Source: JBLHLB01 sp047618505 (GTDB lineage: Bacteria > Planctomycetota > UBA1135 > GCA-002686595). From it: a DNA stretch of 13,465 nt. The notes under the pieces were generated by a model, which ran no database searches, was not told the DNA's origin, and worked only from the letters and a program-made list of their open reading frames with translations. Position 1 is the first letter of the stretch; each line of letters starts with the position of its first letter. The translations under genes and the position numbers were made by a program. Below are positions 1 through 7,575 of the stretch, piece after piece. The stretch is from NCBI GenBank assembly GCA_047618505.1, contig JBLHLB010000076.1, positions 1 through 13,465 on the forward strand, given 5' to 3'.

Positions 1-639
1 CCGAACTTCCAGTGGGCCGTGCGCGGCTCCGAAGACTTCATGAGCCTGAAAGGCGAAGCCTTCGTTGAGATCTACAACGGACACCCCTCCACGCGCGAGG
101 CCGGCGATGAGGATCACCAATCCATCGTTGACTTCTGGGATGAGGTCAACGTGGGTCGCGGCATCATCGGGCAACCCCTGGCCTTGGGCTTCGCTACAGA
201 CGACTCCCATCACCACCATGAGGTCGCCCCCGCCCGCGCCAGCATGCAGCGCGGCTGGGTCATGGTTCGTTCAGAGAGCTTAGAGGCTAACGCCATCGTC
301 AACGCCATGCGCCGCGGCGACTTCTACGGTAGCTCCGGCGTCACCCTCAGCGACTTGAGCTTCACGGGCAACAGTCTGACGGTGGACATCGACACCGAGG
401 AAGGCGTGACTTACGAGACGACCTTCACGGGTGCGGTCAAAGACGCCGACGGCAGCTGGCAGGTCAAGACCTTGGGCACTACCACGGCGGACCCGGCGGT
501 CTTCAACGCCAGCGGAGACGAGCTTTTTGTGCGTGCTACCGTGACATCCTCGCGCAACCACCCGCGCCCCCAGAACGATCCCCCGGGCGCCAAGGAGGTC
601 GAGAGCGCCTGGACTCAGCCGGTTCAACCGACGCGTTAG
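1..639 (+). CDS. PHP-domain metal-dependent hydrolase-like protein, C-terminal part (5' truncated)
   Basis: The reading frame is open from the first base of the window, so the N-terminus lies upstream; 212 codons remain, ending in TAG at 637-639. The visible part begins PNFQWAV, like the HPNF strand motif of PHP (polymerase and histidinol phosphatase) domains. It continues with VEIYNGHPST and then FATDDSHHHHE (about codons 60-70), where the Asp and His residues match the last metal-ligand motif of PHP phosphoesterases. The remaining ~120 residues look like a beta-rich C-terminal domain found in exported PHP proteins, with GDFYGSSGV and FVRATVTSS motifs. The substrate cannot be told, because PHP proteins act on various phosphoesters or have unknown roles. 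A hairpin lies just after the stop, so it probably belongs to a transcript separate from the downstream pigment genes. Family assignment is fairly secure; function is unknown. Confidence 0.75.
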   Translation, partial: PNFQWAVRGSEDFMSLKGEAFVEIYNGHPSTREAGDEDHQSIVDFWDEVNVGRGIIGQPLALGFATDDSHHHHEVAPARASMQRGWVMVRSESLEANAIVNAMRRGDFYGSSGVTLSDLSFTGNSLTVDIDTEEGVTYETTFTGAVKDADGSWQVKTLGTTTADPAVFNASGDELFVRATVTSSRNHPRPQNDPPGAKEVESAWTQPVQPTR

Positions 640-653
640 CCCGGAGAACCCCA

Positions 654-681
654 CGGGCCAGGCATAGACGACCCTGGCCCG
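654..681 (+). terminator. 9-bp perfect hairpin after the PHP gene, candidate terminator
   Basis: The arms CGGGCCAGG (654-662) and CCTGGCCCG (673-681) are perfectly complementary with a 10-nt loop. The hairpin starts 15 nt after the stop of the PHP gene. There is no T-run after it, so it is not a canonical intrinsic terminator; termination or 3'-end protection is inferred from position and stem strength. Confidence 0.45.
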
Positions 682-732
682 CCTACCTACCATGTCTGTC
701 GATGGGACCGTCCGTTGGAGTCCTGCCCGAAG

Positions 733-1866
733 ATGTTTGAGACGAGTGTGACCAAAGCGAAGGACAACGGCGATCAAAGCTGCGCCCCCCGGGATCAACC
801 TGATTCGATTGAGCCGGTTGATCCCGGGCACCGGCTTGGCTTGATCTGCGAAACGCTCGCGCCCGACGCGACCGGGGCAACGCCGAATCTCTCCAGCTTG
901 CCCGGGGTACCCCTGCTCCGCGTGTGCCATAGACCCGAGGCGGGCTTGCAGCGCGACCATGCGACCGGTGCCATGTGCGTCGCCCTCCCCATGGCTCCAC
1001 TTCCGTCGATCCAGGGCTACAGCGGTGCCACCGATGTCTGGAGCCTGCGCCTGCCCGCCGGTCGGCCCGCCCGCTCCAGCGCCCGCGCCATGGAATGCGG
1101 CCCCGTCCAGGCCCTGCGCGCAGGTGATGTCCTTGCGGGAGCCGCTCTCTTCGACAGCGATCCCCTGGGCCCTTCTGTTACGGCGACCTACCGCGCGCTC
1201 CTGGATTTGCTACGCGAAGAAGACATGCACTTGGTGCGCGTCTGGAACGCGGTGCCGGACATCAATCAAGTACTGCGCGAGGACGGCAAGACCATCGATC
1301 GCTACATGGTCTTCTGCCGCGCGCGCTCCCTAGCCATGAAGGCGGAACTCGGTCAGGACTTCCCCACCCACCTTTCAGCCGCAAGCGCCGTGGGCGCCAC
1401 GGGCAATCGAGGCATCGTTCTTTTCCTGGCCGCACGCACACCGGGCACGCGCATTTCGAATCCGCGCCAGGAGGAAGCCTGGCGCTACCCAGAGCGTTAC
1501 GGACCGTGCTCACCGTCCTTTGCTCGGGCGACGCGCCTAGGGCCAGAGCTCGGCGGCCAGCTCCTAGTCAGCGGCACTGCGAGCATCATCGGCTGCGAAA
1601 GCCTGCACCCGGGAGATCCCCTGGCCCAGCTCGACGAGACCCTCGCTAACCTGGAGGCACTCCTGCGGGAGGCGAGCACGGCCAATCCGGAAGAGCCCCT
1701 GCGGGACCTAAGCCAACTGCGTGTGTTCGTGAAGCACCCTGAACACTTGGCACAGTTTCAAGAGCGGCTCATGCCCCGGCTCGCCGCAGGCGCGTCTGTG
1801 CATTGGGTTAAGGCTCCTATCTGCAGGGACGAGCTCTTGATCGAGATTGAAGGACTGGCGCGCTAA
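733..1866 (+). CDS. Chorismatase (FkbO/Hyg5/XanB2-like), predicted hydroxybenzoate synthase
   Basis: This is predicted to cleave chorismate, yielding pyruvate and 3- or 4-hydroxybenzoate (XanB2/Hyg5 type) or a dihydroxycyclohexadiene acid (FkbO type). It has 377 residues from ATG 733. Family landmarks, numbered from that start, are VWNAVPDIN (171-179), a stretch with ISNPRQ, RYP and YGPCSPSFARA (241-266), SGTASIIG followed by ES and HPGD (280-295), and the C-terminal ICRDELLIEIEG (363-374), which carries the conserved acidic residues of the fold. The start is uncertain. ATG 733 has GGAG 12 nt upstream; a TTG at 715 would add 6 residues, and a TTG at 841 would give about 341 residues, closer to the usual 330-350. 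In xanthomonadin clusters such an enzyme makes the aryl starter. The halogenase-like and dehydratase genes follow on the same strand, supporting a role in starter supply here. Which hydroxybenzoate isomer forms cannot be read with confidence. Confidence 0.85.
   Translation: MFETSVTKAKDNGDQSCAPRDQPDSIEPVDPGHRLGLICETLAPDATGATPNLSSLPGVPLLRVCHRPEAGLQRDHATGAMCVALPMAPLPSIQGYSGATDVWSLRLPAGRPARSSARAMECGPVQALRAGDVLAGAALFDSDPLGPSVTATYRALLDLLREEDMHLVRVWNAVPDINQVLREDGKTIDRYMVFCRARSLAMKAELGQDFPTHLSAASAVGATGNRGIVLFLAARTPGTRISNPRQEEAWRYPERYGPCSPSFARATRLGPELGGQLLVSGTASIIGCESLHPGDPLAQLDETLANLEALLREASTANPEEPLRDLSQLRVFVKHPEHLAQFQERLMPRLAAGASVHWVKAPICRDELLIEIEGLAR
788..828. repeat. Perfect 13-bp inverted repeat in the 5' part of the chorismatase gene
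   Basis: The arms CCCGGGATCAACC (788-800) and GGTTGATCCCGGG (816-828) are exact reverse complements around a 15-nt spacer. They can form a strong hairpin in RNA or act as a dyad operator in DNA. If translation starts at 733 it lies in codons 19-32; if at TTG 841 it lies in the leader, 12 nt before the start. Either way it could hinder or regulate early translation. No T-run follows. Confidence 0.6.
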
Positions 1867-1877
1867 GCTAGCCCCCC

Positions 1878-1933
1878 AGAGAGATCATCACAGAGCGTTC
1901 ATCACAGAGAGTTCACCCCAGAGAGTTCACCCC
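1878..1933. repeat. Four 14-bp tandem repeats between the chorismatase and halogenase-like genes
   Basis: Units start at 1878, 1892, 1906 and 1920. The first is agagagatcatcac and the second agagcgttcatcac; the third and fourth are both agagagttcacccc. The array fills most of the 96-bp gap between the two genes and ends 29 nt before the GTG start of the second. The unit length is not a multiple of three and no coding frame is involved. It could be a protein-binding site array or a slippage-prone spacer; neither is shown. Confidence 0.75.
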
Positions 1934-1962
1934 AGACGGGGCGCCGAGGACAGTCAACGGAA

Positions 1963-3615
1963 GTGAAGCAAGCCGACTCAAAGGGCAAATGGCAGACGGC
2001 CGAAGAGCTGGATTCCCAGGGAATCGAGTCCTCGGACGGACGCGAAGGACCCCTAGATATTGTGGTGATGGGGGGCTCTTTCTCCGGAGCATCAACGGCG
2101 ATCCTCCTGAAGCGTTGGTTGCCCTGGGCCCGCATTCTGATCGTCGAGTCGTCCCAGGAATTTGACTCCAAGGTGGGTGAGGCAACCGTCGAACTGTCGG
2201 CCCTCTTTCTCACGCGCGCCCTGGACTGTTGGGATCACCTTTGCCGTGAACACATGCCCAAGCATGGGCTGCGGTTTTGGACCACGGACGGGCAACAGCG
2301 CAGCTTGGCGGAGATGACCGAGCTGGGACCCTCCGCGCTGCCCGATATCCCGAGCTTCCAGCTGGACCGCGCCAAGTTCGACGAAATGCTTCTGCAACGG
2401 GCCGTCGACGCGGGCTGTGAATTGCTACGCCCCGCACGGGTGATCGACGTCGTGACGGCTACGAGTCTGGGACAGGAAACCAAACTCGCCCTGGAGGTCG
2501 ACGGGACGGAACGACTCGTTCGCGCGCGCTGGGTCGTGGACGCCACCGGACGTCATGGGCTCCTATCAAAGAAGCTCGGCCTGCGCGAGAAACTCGCCAG
2601 TCACCCGACGACTGCCTATTGGGCCCGTTGGGACGGCGTCAAGGATCTCGATAGCTCGGAGATGGTTGACGTCAACGGTGTCGACCCGACACGGCTACCG
2701 CCGGTCGCTTGCTCGCGCCGACTGGGCACGAATCACTTCCTCGGTGAAGGCTGGTGGACCTGGGTGATCCCACTTTCCGGTGGCCAAACCAGCATCGGAT
2801 TAGTGCACAACGAGAAGCTCGTCGATCTACCTGGTTCAGGGTCTCTGCGACCACGCTTCGAGGAATACGTGCGCAGGGTCGACGGCCTGCGCGATCTCCT
2901 GAAGGACGCCGAACTCGATGCCGATGACTTCCGTACCTATCGGCACCTCCCCTACTGCGCTTCGCAGTACATGGGGCCAGGCTGGGCGCTCGTAGGTGAC
3001 GCGGCAGCGTTCTTGGATCCCTTCTATAGCCCGGGGTTGGACCACTGCGCCTATTCGGTTTACGCCACGGCGCGCATCATTCAGGAGGCGCTCTCCCACG
3101 ATTCGACGGAGGGCGAATTGGCGGAGACGATCGAACGTCACAACACCGCCTTCAAACTGTCCTACGAGCGGCAGTACGAGGCGCTCTATCGCAACAAGTA
3201 CGAGATCTTCGGCGACCCCGAGCTCCTGGCGGCCGCCTACGACATCGACACGGCAATGTACTTCCTCGGCGTCCTACGCCCCGCCTTTGACGATCTAGAG
3301 GAGCTGCGTTTCCCACCCCTTGGCCGTCCGATTTGGCAGGCGACCCTGGCCTTCCGCACCCTGCGCTTCTTTCACCGCCGTTTGGTGTTCCACGCACGTC
3401 TGCGGAAGAAGCACGGCATCTATGGTCGACGCGCCGTTGGTTCGCGCTTGCTCTCCTTCAAATTCGAATTGGGAGCATTCAAGTTACGCGCCATCCTGCG
3501 CGGCTTACGGCGCTGGATCGGAGTCGAGTTTTCTGGCTTGCCGCTCTACCTCCGGGGCGTGAAGAAGCCGAAGGTCGAGTCGAGCTCCGTGGACACACGC
3601 CCGGTCCAGGGCTAA
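1963..3615 (+). CDS. FAD-dependent halogenase-like flavoprotein
   Basis: A 550-residue flavoprotein of the tryptophan/phenol halogenase superfamily. The N-terminal FAD-binding loop reads VVMGGSFSGAS (34-44) after a ~30-residue variable tail. GEATVELS (73-80) is followed by PKHGLRFW, whose Lys100 matches the catalytic lysine of flavin-dependent halogenases (Lys79 in PrnA). The halogenase motif WxWxIP is present as WTWVIP (265-270), as is Fx.Px.Sx.G, FLDPFYSPG (350-358), after the FAD-contacting GDAAA. The Glu next to that Ser in tryptophan halogenases is Tyr355 here, so a phenolic or carrier-bound substrate is more likely than tryptophan. The C-terminus (about 460-550) is basic and aromatic, perhaps for membrane or carrier contact. 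The GTG start is supported by GAGGA at 1946-1950. It lies between chorismatase and dehydratase genes, so halogenation or oxidation of an aryl head group is inferred. Related oxidoreductases without halogenase activity exist, so activity is not certain. Confidence 0.82.
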   Translation: MKQADSKGKWQTAEELDSQGIESSDGREGPLDIVVMGGSFSGASTAILLKRWLPWARILIVESSQEFDSKVGEATVELSALFLTRALDCWDHLCREHMPKHGLRFWTTDGQQRSLAEMTELGPSALPDIPSFQLDRAKFDEMLLQRAVDAGCELLRPARVIDVVTATSLGQETKLALEVDGTERLVRARWVVDATGRHGLLSKKLGLREKLASHPTTAYWARWDGVKDLDSSEMVDVNGVDPTRLPPVACSRRLGTNHFLGEGWWTWVIPLSGGQTSIGLVHNEKLVDLPGSGSLRPRFEEYVRRVDGLRDLLKDAELDADDFRTYRHLPYCASQYMGPGWALVGDAAAFLDPFYSPGLDHCAYSVYATARIIQEALSHDSTEGELAETIERHNTAFKLSYERQYEALYRNKYEIFGDPELLAAAYDIDTAMYFLGVLRPAFDDLEELRFPPLGRPIWQATLAFRTLRFFHRRLVFHARLRKKHGIYGRRAVGSRLLSFKFELGAFKLRAILRGLRRWIGVEFSGLPLYLRGVKKPKVESSSVDTRPVQG

Positions 3616-3620
3616 GCGGC

Positions 3621-4439
3621 ATGAGTTTCACGATCCTTGGATCTGAGCCCGTCGAAGGCGGCCTTGTGGTCGATGTTCAGGTGCCCTCCGATTGCCCATT
3701 CTTTCGGGGACACTTCCCGCGCTTTCCAACTCTGCCCGCCGTAGCTCTGCTTGATCTGATCGCAAAACTCGGGGATGCCCACACAGATTTTGGCGGCCGG
3801 CCGAGTAGCCTTCGTGGTTTGCGTTTGCGCGGGACGATCACGCCCGAAGCGAAGCTACAGATCAAGTTGATGCAGGGTCCCGATTCGATCGGGTTTTCGG
3901 TGAGCGTCGACGGCAAGGCGGGCACCAAGGGGCGTTTCGGATTTGAGAACGTCAGTGCGCCGCAGATCCCCACGTCGGCGCTTGCGAAACTAGCAGCAAA
4001 TGGCCCGTCAGAGCCCGCGCCCTCCCTCCCCCATGAGGGCCCAGCGCTCATGATCCAGGACGTCCTCGCCCGGGACCTTGAGTCGGTCCTGTGCCGCGCA
4101 ATTATCCCCGCCACGAGTGCCTTCCGATCGAGGCCAAAGGATGGCCAAGCCAACGCAATCCCCGCCCTGCTCGCCATTGAACTATGCGCCCAGGCCAGCG
4201 CCGCCCACGGCGAAGGCGAACCGGGCGGTGGCAGTGACGCGGCCGAAGCAGGGCGCGGATTTCTCGTCAATGTGAAGGACGCCTGGTTCACCACCGAGCG
4301 GCTCCCGGCGGACCAGGAGTATTTCATCGAGGCACGTCAGACGACTGTCGCTGCCCCCCTTCGTAACTACGCGGGCACCCTGCGCAACGCCGCAGGCGAT
4401 CTATTGGCGAGCGTGCAACTGGGCACCTGGGTTCCCTAG
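3621..4439 (+). CDS. Double hot-dog 3-hydroxyacyl-ACP dehydratase (ApeI/ApeP-like fusion)
   Basis: This 272-residue protein is predicted to dehydrate 3-hydroxyacyl-ACP intermediates during polyene assembly. The first hot-dog domain (about 1-115) has FFRGHFPRFPTLPAV (27-41), the FabA/FabZ-type strand with catalytic-type His31. The second (about 130-272) begins SLPHEGPALMIQDVL (135-149) and has IPALLAIELCAQASAAHG (180-197), resembling the ApeP-type dehydratase helix with Glu187 and Gln191. A Pro- and Ala-rich linker (about 112-135) joins them. In characterised aryl polyene systems the two dehydratases, ApeI and ApeP, are separate proteins that form a complex; here they appear to be one chain. 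ATG 3621 is chosen because it follows the upstream stop by 5 nt, with AGGG just before it, and starts directly at the domain; this suggests translational coupling. Whether both halves are catalytic is unknown. Confidence 0.78.
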   Translation: MSFTILGSEPVEGGLVVDVQVPSDCPFFRGHFPRFPTLPAVALLDLIAKLGDAHTDFGGRPSSLRGLRLRGTITPEAKLQIKLMQGPDSIGFSVSVDGKAGTKGRFGFENVSAPQIPTSALAKLAANGPSEPAPSLPHEGPALMIQDVLARDLESVLCRAIIPATSAFRSRPKDGQANAIPALLAIELCAQASAAHGEGEPGGGSDAAEAGRGFLVNVKDAWFTTERLPADQEYFIEARQTTVAAPLRNYAGTLRNAAGDLLASVQLGTWVP

Positions 4440-4502
4440 TCGGATTCTGTAAAGGGGCGAAGCCTAGCCGCAGGTGGGATTGGATCGCTGTAGGCTGGGG
4501 GC

Positions 4503-5975
4503 ATGTTCCAGAGTTCAATCTCCCTCGCCGTCCTCTTCGCCCTCTCGTCCACCGCAGCCGGGCAGATCCAGCCCGCCTCCGATACACCCACTGCTGGACC
4601 CACTGCTGGACCCACTGCTGGACCCACTGCTGGGATTACGGGGGAGGAGCTCGAAGACCATGTGAGCTTCCTCGCGTCGGATGAACTGAATGGACGCAGG
4701 ACGGGGTCGGAGGAAGCCAAGCTGGCGGCGGGCTACATCGCCGCCGCCCTGAAGGATGCGGGCGTAGCTCCCATTGGCGACGACGGCACGTTCTTTCAAC
4801 GCGTACCCCTCGTGGACTACTCCTTCGAAGAGAACCCGACACTAGTGGTGGAGATGCGCGACGGAAGCTCCTGGACGGCGCAGCAGGGCACAGACTTTCG
4901 CCTACGCGTGAACGGTGTTCCTGATACTGAGCGCAGCCTTGCTATGCGGTCGACCGAGAACATCCCGGATGCCGCAGAGCGTTCTGCATGCGCCCTCTTC
5001 GTACCCGGACTTCGCACAGAGGCCTACGCTTGGCTAGAGGCAGAAGGATTCGGTCGCGGAGAGGAGTTTGGGTTGTTGGTTCTGGAAGGCTCCAAACGCG
5101 AAGGTCGTGCCCGTTCCATGCGCGGGGGTCGACTCTCGCTAGTGCCGTCTGGCCCTGACCCCGCAGATCAGGTCATCGCCAGCGGCAAGTTGCTGGCGGC
5201 TTTCTTCGAGTCTGAAGTCGTCAGCGTGAAGCTGATGTCCAATGCAACGGTGGCTGACCGTTCCTGCCAAAACGTCCTGGGAATCCTGCGCGGCAAGGGC
5301 ACTGCCACACACCCGGAACTCGCCAAGGAAACCATCGTCATCAGCGCCCACTACGACCACATCGGGCCGCGCGGAGAACCGACAGAGGACGCGCCCGACG
5401 AGGATCGCATCTTCAACGGTGCCGACGATGATGCCTCCGGTGTCGCAGCCGTACTCGAACTTGCAGAGGCCTTTGCCCAGGGCGAGACCCCCGCCCGCAC
5501 AATCATCTTTATGCTCGCCACGGGCGAAGAAGTCGGATTGCTCGGGACTAAGCACTACCTCGACAACCCCGTCGTTCCCCTGGAGCAGACCTACTACAAC
5601 CTAAATATTGAGATGATCGGCCGTCCGGACGATCTGATGCCTGGACCCGGTGACCTGTGGTTGACGGGTTGGGACGAAACGACCCTAGGCCCACAACTCG
5701 CCGGCGCGAACCAACCTGTCCAACGCGACCCGCGCCCGGAGCAGAACTTCTACCAACGCTCCGACAACATCGCCTTCGTCAACCGCGGCATCATGGGGCA
5801 GACGCTCTCAAGCTATGGCATGCACGACGACTATCACCACGCCAGCGATGAGACCGAGACCCTCGACTTCGCCCACATGGAGATCGCCACCAACAACATT
5901 CTGACGGTCGCGCGCGCCCTGGCGATTGATGGGATGCAGGTGGATTGGAAGCAAGCGGTCGAGTCCGACAAGTAG
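4503..5975 (+). CDS. Secreted M28-family metallopeptidase
   Basis: A 490-residue exported zinc peptidase, probably an aminopeptidase-like enzyme. Residues 1-20 (MFQSSISLAVLFALSSTAAG) look like a Sec signal peptide, followed by a low-complexity linker with four PTAG units (29-44). An inserted domain (about 105-250) precedes the catalytic core, as in PA-domain-bearing M28 enzymes. The core has SAHYDH (281-286; His283 ligand), NGADDDASG (305-313; bridging Asp), ATGEE (339-343; catalytic and ligand Glu), NIEMIG (368-373) and DDYHHASDE (442-450; His445 ligand). The third motif has Glu370 where the family usually has Asp. It starts 63 bp after the dehydratase gene, with a G-rich ribosome site just before ATG, so read-through from the pigment genes is possible. 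No pathway link to the pigment genes is evident; it probably digests extracellular or periplasmic peptides. Confidence 0.88.
   Translation: MFQSSISLAVLFALSSTAAGQIQPASDTPTAGPTAGPTAGPTAGITGEELEDHVSFLASDELNGRRTGSEEAKLAAGYIAAALKDAGVAPIGDDGTFFQRVPLVDYSFEENPTLVVEMRDGSSWTAQQGTDFRLRVNGVPDTERSLAMRSTENIPDAAERSACALFVPGLRTEAYAWLEAEGFGRGEEFGLLVLEGSKREGRARSMRGGRLSLVPSGPDPADQVIASGKLLAAFFESEVVSVKLMSNATVADRSCQNVLGILRGKGTATHPELAKETIVISAHYDHIGPRGEPTEDAPDEDRIFNGADDDASGVAAVLELAEAFAQGETPARTIIFMLATGEEVGLLGTKHYLDNPVVPLEQTYYNLNIEMIGRPDDLMPGPGDLWLTGWDETTLGPQLAGANQPVQRDPRPEQNFYQRSDNIAFVNRGIMGQTLSSYGMHDDYHHASDETETLDFAHMEIATNNILTVARALAIDGMQVDWKQAVESDK
4587..4633 (+). repeat. 12-bp tandem repeat encoding (PTAG)4
   Basis: The unit cccactgctgga is repeated three times exactly, followed by an 11-bp partial fourth copy. 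The unit is in frame with the M28 gene (first unit at codon 29), giving four Pro-Thr-Ala-Gly units right after the signal peptide. Identity at the DNA level points to recent expansion; copy number can change without shifting the frame. Confidence 0.9.
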
Positions 5976-6041
5976 CCTGGGGATCCCCCGGTCCAGGTGG
6001 CCTCGGCAGGTCGAGCAATAACAGTTGCCCGCCTTTGGTTC

Positions 6042-6069
6042 CCCCAGGGCCTCGCCTACGGCCCAGGGG
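6042..6069 (+). terminator. 10-bp stem hairpin between M28 and PhoD-like genes, weak terminator candidate
   Basis: The arms CCCCAGGGCC (6042-6051) and GGCCCAGGGG (6060-6069) pair with a single A-A mismatch around an 8-nt loop, in the 163-bp gap after the M28 gene. A smaller inverted repeat (CCTGG at 5976-5980, CCAGG at 5993-5997, enclosing a GGGGATCCCC palindrome) sits right after the stop codon. Neither is followed by a T-run. A role in ending the upstream transcript is inferred from position. Confidence 0.35.
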
Positions 6070-6138
6070 AAGCACGTGGTTCAAAAAGGAACAAGGGACG
6101 AGATGGGCCTGGGGCAGTTGTGACGTAGGGTGCCAGGA

Positions 6139-7560
6139 ATGCTATTCATACTTCACTTTGCCGCGCTTGCAGCCGTCACACTTGTGAGTCCGGGCGAGAT
6201 TCAAGTGCAGTCGCAGATGGCGGGTGAGGTCACGCCATCCGGGGTGATCCTGCAGGCCCGAATCGTCTCCGCAGAAGGTCCGCGCAATCCCCAATCGGCG
6301 GGCATCGAATGCGAGGGGCACTTCGAGCTTTGGACGGGGGAGACTTTCGCGCAGCCGCTGAAGACGAAGAGTGTGTCGTCAACAGAGTCCAACGACTACT
6401 TCATCAAGGTAGCAGTCGATGGCTTGACGGCAGACACGCGCTATTCCTATCGGCTCGTCCTGAGAACTGTGAAAGGGCGCCAGTACGGTTCTATTGGCAC
6501 CTTTCGAACTCTCTCGCCAGACTCGGTCCAGCCCGTCTCCTTCGTCGTGGTCACGGGGATGAACTATGACCACTTCCACCTGGGGCGAAACGGTAAGGCG
6601 GCCAACGCCTACACGGGGCCTGACAGGGAGCTTGGTTATCCCGCTCTCGCCTCGATCCTCGACTTGAGGCCCGACTTTTTTGTTGGGACGGGAGACAACG
6701 TCTACTACGACCGACTTGATAGCCACATCGCGCGCACGCGGAGCGAGATGCGTGCGAAATGGCATCAGCAATTCGCGCAGGCGAGATTCCAAGAGCTATT
6801 CGCCATCGTTCCTACCTATTGGGAAAAGGACGATCATGACTACCGACTCAACGATTCCGACCCCTTCAACAATGGGGCGCCATCACACATTGATGGGATC
6901 GAGGTCTTCCGTGAACAACTTCCCGTTACGAATCCGGCTGACCCACAGGCCAAGACCTATCGGACGCACCGGCTGACGAAGCACGCCCAGATCTGGCTAC
7001 CCGAGGGTCGTGACTTCCGTAGTGCCAACGGCATGCCCGATGGGCCGACAAAGACCCTCTGGGGTGCGGAACAGGAGCGTTGGCTAAGGGAGTCCTTGCT
7101 GGCGAGTGACGCGACCTTCAAGATCATCATTCACCCTACGCCAATGGTCGGGCCAGATGATGCGTACAAGCGCGACAATCACGTCAACCATAGGGGCTTT
7201 CGGCGGGAAGGTGATGACTTCTTCGCCTGGCTCAAGCGGTCGAAGCTTGAGGATGTCTACGTGATTTGCGGTGACCGCCACTGGCAGTACCACTCGATTC
7301 ATTCTAGTGGCGTGGAGGAGTTCTCCTGCGGCGCGCTTGTGGACGCAAATGCCAGAAAAGGACGTAAACCTGGGGATCCCGCATCTACGGATCCTGAAGG
7401 GTTGACCGAACAGCCATACATTCAGGCGCGCGCTTCGGGCGGATTCTTGCGCGTCACAGTCGAAGAACATGACCGCTCTCCCACCGCCCGGTTTCAGTTC
7501 TTTGATGAGCAGGGCACGCTTCAGTACGAAGTCACCCGCAGTCCGACCGACGAGGATTGA
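6139..7560 (+). CDS. Exported PhoD-like alkaline phosphatase / phosphodiesterase family protein
   Basis: A 473-residue member of the PhoD-like metallophosphatase family, which hydrolyses phosphomono- or diesters using Fe/Ca-type metal centres. Residues 1-18 (MLFILHFAALAAVTLVSP) form a short hydrophobic signal sequence without a twin-arginine motif, unlike classic Tat-exported PhoD. A fibronectin-like N-terminal domain (about 20-125) ends with YSYRLVLRT and TFRT strands typical of the family. The catalytic domain carries GTGDNVYYD (183-191), WEKDDHDYR (228-236, the WDDHD-type motif) and CGDRHWQYHS (377-386, GDxH motif). ATG 6139 is chosen over GTG 6130 because TAGGG at 6126-6130 is spaced 8 nt from it and the signal peptide starts cleanly; GTG would add MPG. 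The natural substrate is unknown; phosphate scavenging is a guess. It is flanked by two other exported hydrolases on the same strand. Confidence 0.85.
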   Translation: MLFILHFAALAAVTLVSPGEIQVQSQMAGEVTPSGVILQARIVSAEGPRNPQSAGIECEGHFELWTGETFAQPLKTKSVSSTESNDYFIKVAVDGLTADTRYSYRLVLRTVKGRQYGSIGTFRTLSPDSVQPVSFVVVTGMNYDHFHLGRNGKAANAYTGPDRELGYPALASILDLRPDFFVGTGDNVYYDRLDSHIARTRSEMRAKWHQQFAQARFQELFAIVPTYWEKDDHDYRLNDSDPFNNGAPSHIDGIEVFREQLPVTNPADPQAKTYRTHRLTKHAQIWLPEGRDFRSANGMPDGPTKTLWGAEQERWLRESLLASDATFKIIIHPTPMVGPDDAYKRDNHVNHRGFRREGDDFFAWLKRSKLEDVYVICGDRHWQYHSIHSSGVEEFSCGALVDANARKGRKPGDPASTDPEGLTEQPYIQARASGGFLRVTVEEHDRSPTARFQFFDEQGTLQYEVTRSPTDED

Positions 7561-7575
7561 GGACGCTCCTCACAT

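Noticed and set aside
280..960. 226-codon open frame on the minus strand across the PHP gene end and chorismatase start
   Set aside because: Its protein has no recognisable motif, is Arg/Val-rich as antisense frames of GC-rich genes are, and overlaps two genes with clear family motifs.
1878..1933. Reading the 14-bp repeats as a CRISPR array
   Set aside because: Units are directly adjacent with no spacers, far too short, and no cas gene is present.
3333..3620. N-terminal extension of the dehydratase gene within the halogenase-like gene
   Set aside because: The added residues overlap a conserved flavoprotein region in another frame and show no domain; ATG 3621 starts directly at the hot-dog fold.
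4461..4496. AGCCTA / TAGGCT inverted repeat before the M28 gene
   Set aside because: Only 6 bp with a 24-nt loop; too weak to call a terminator or operator.
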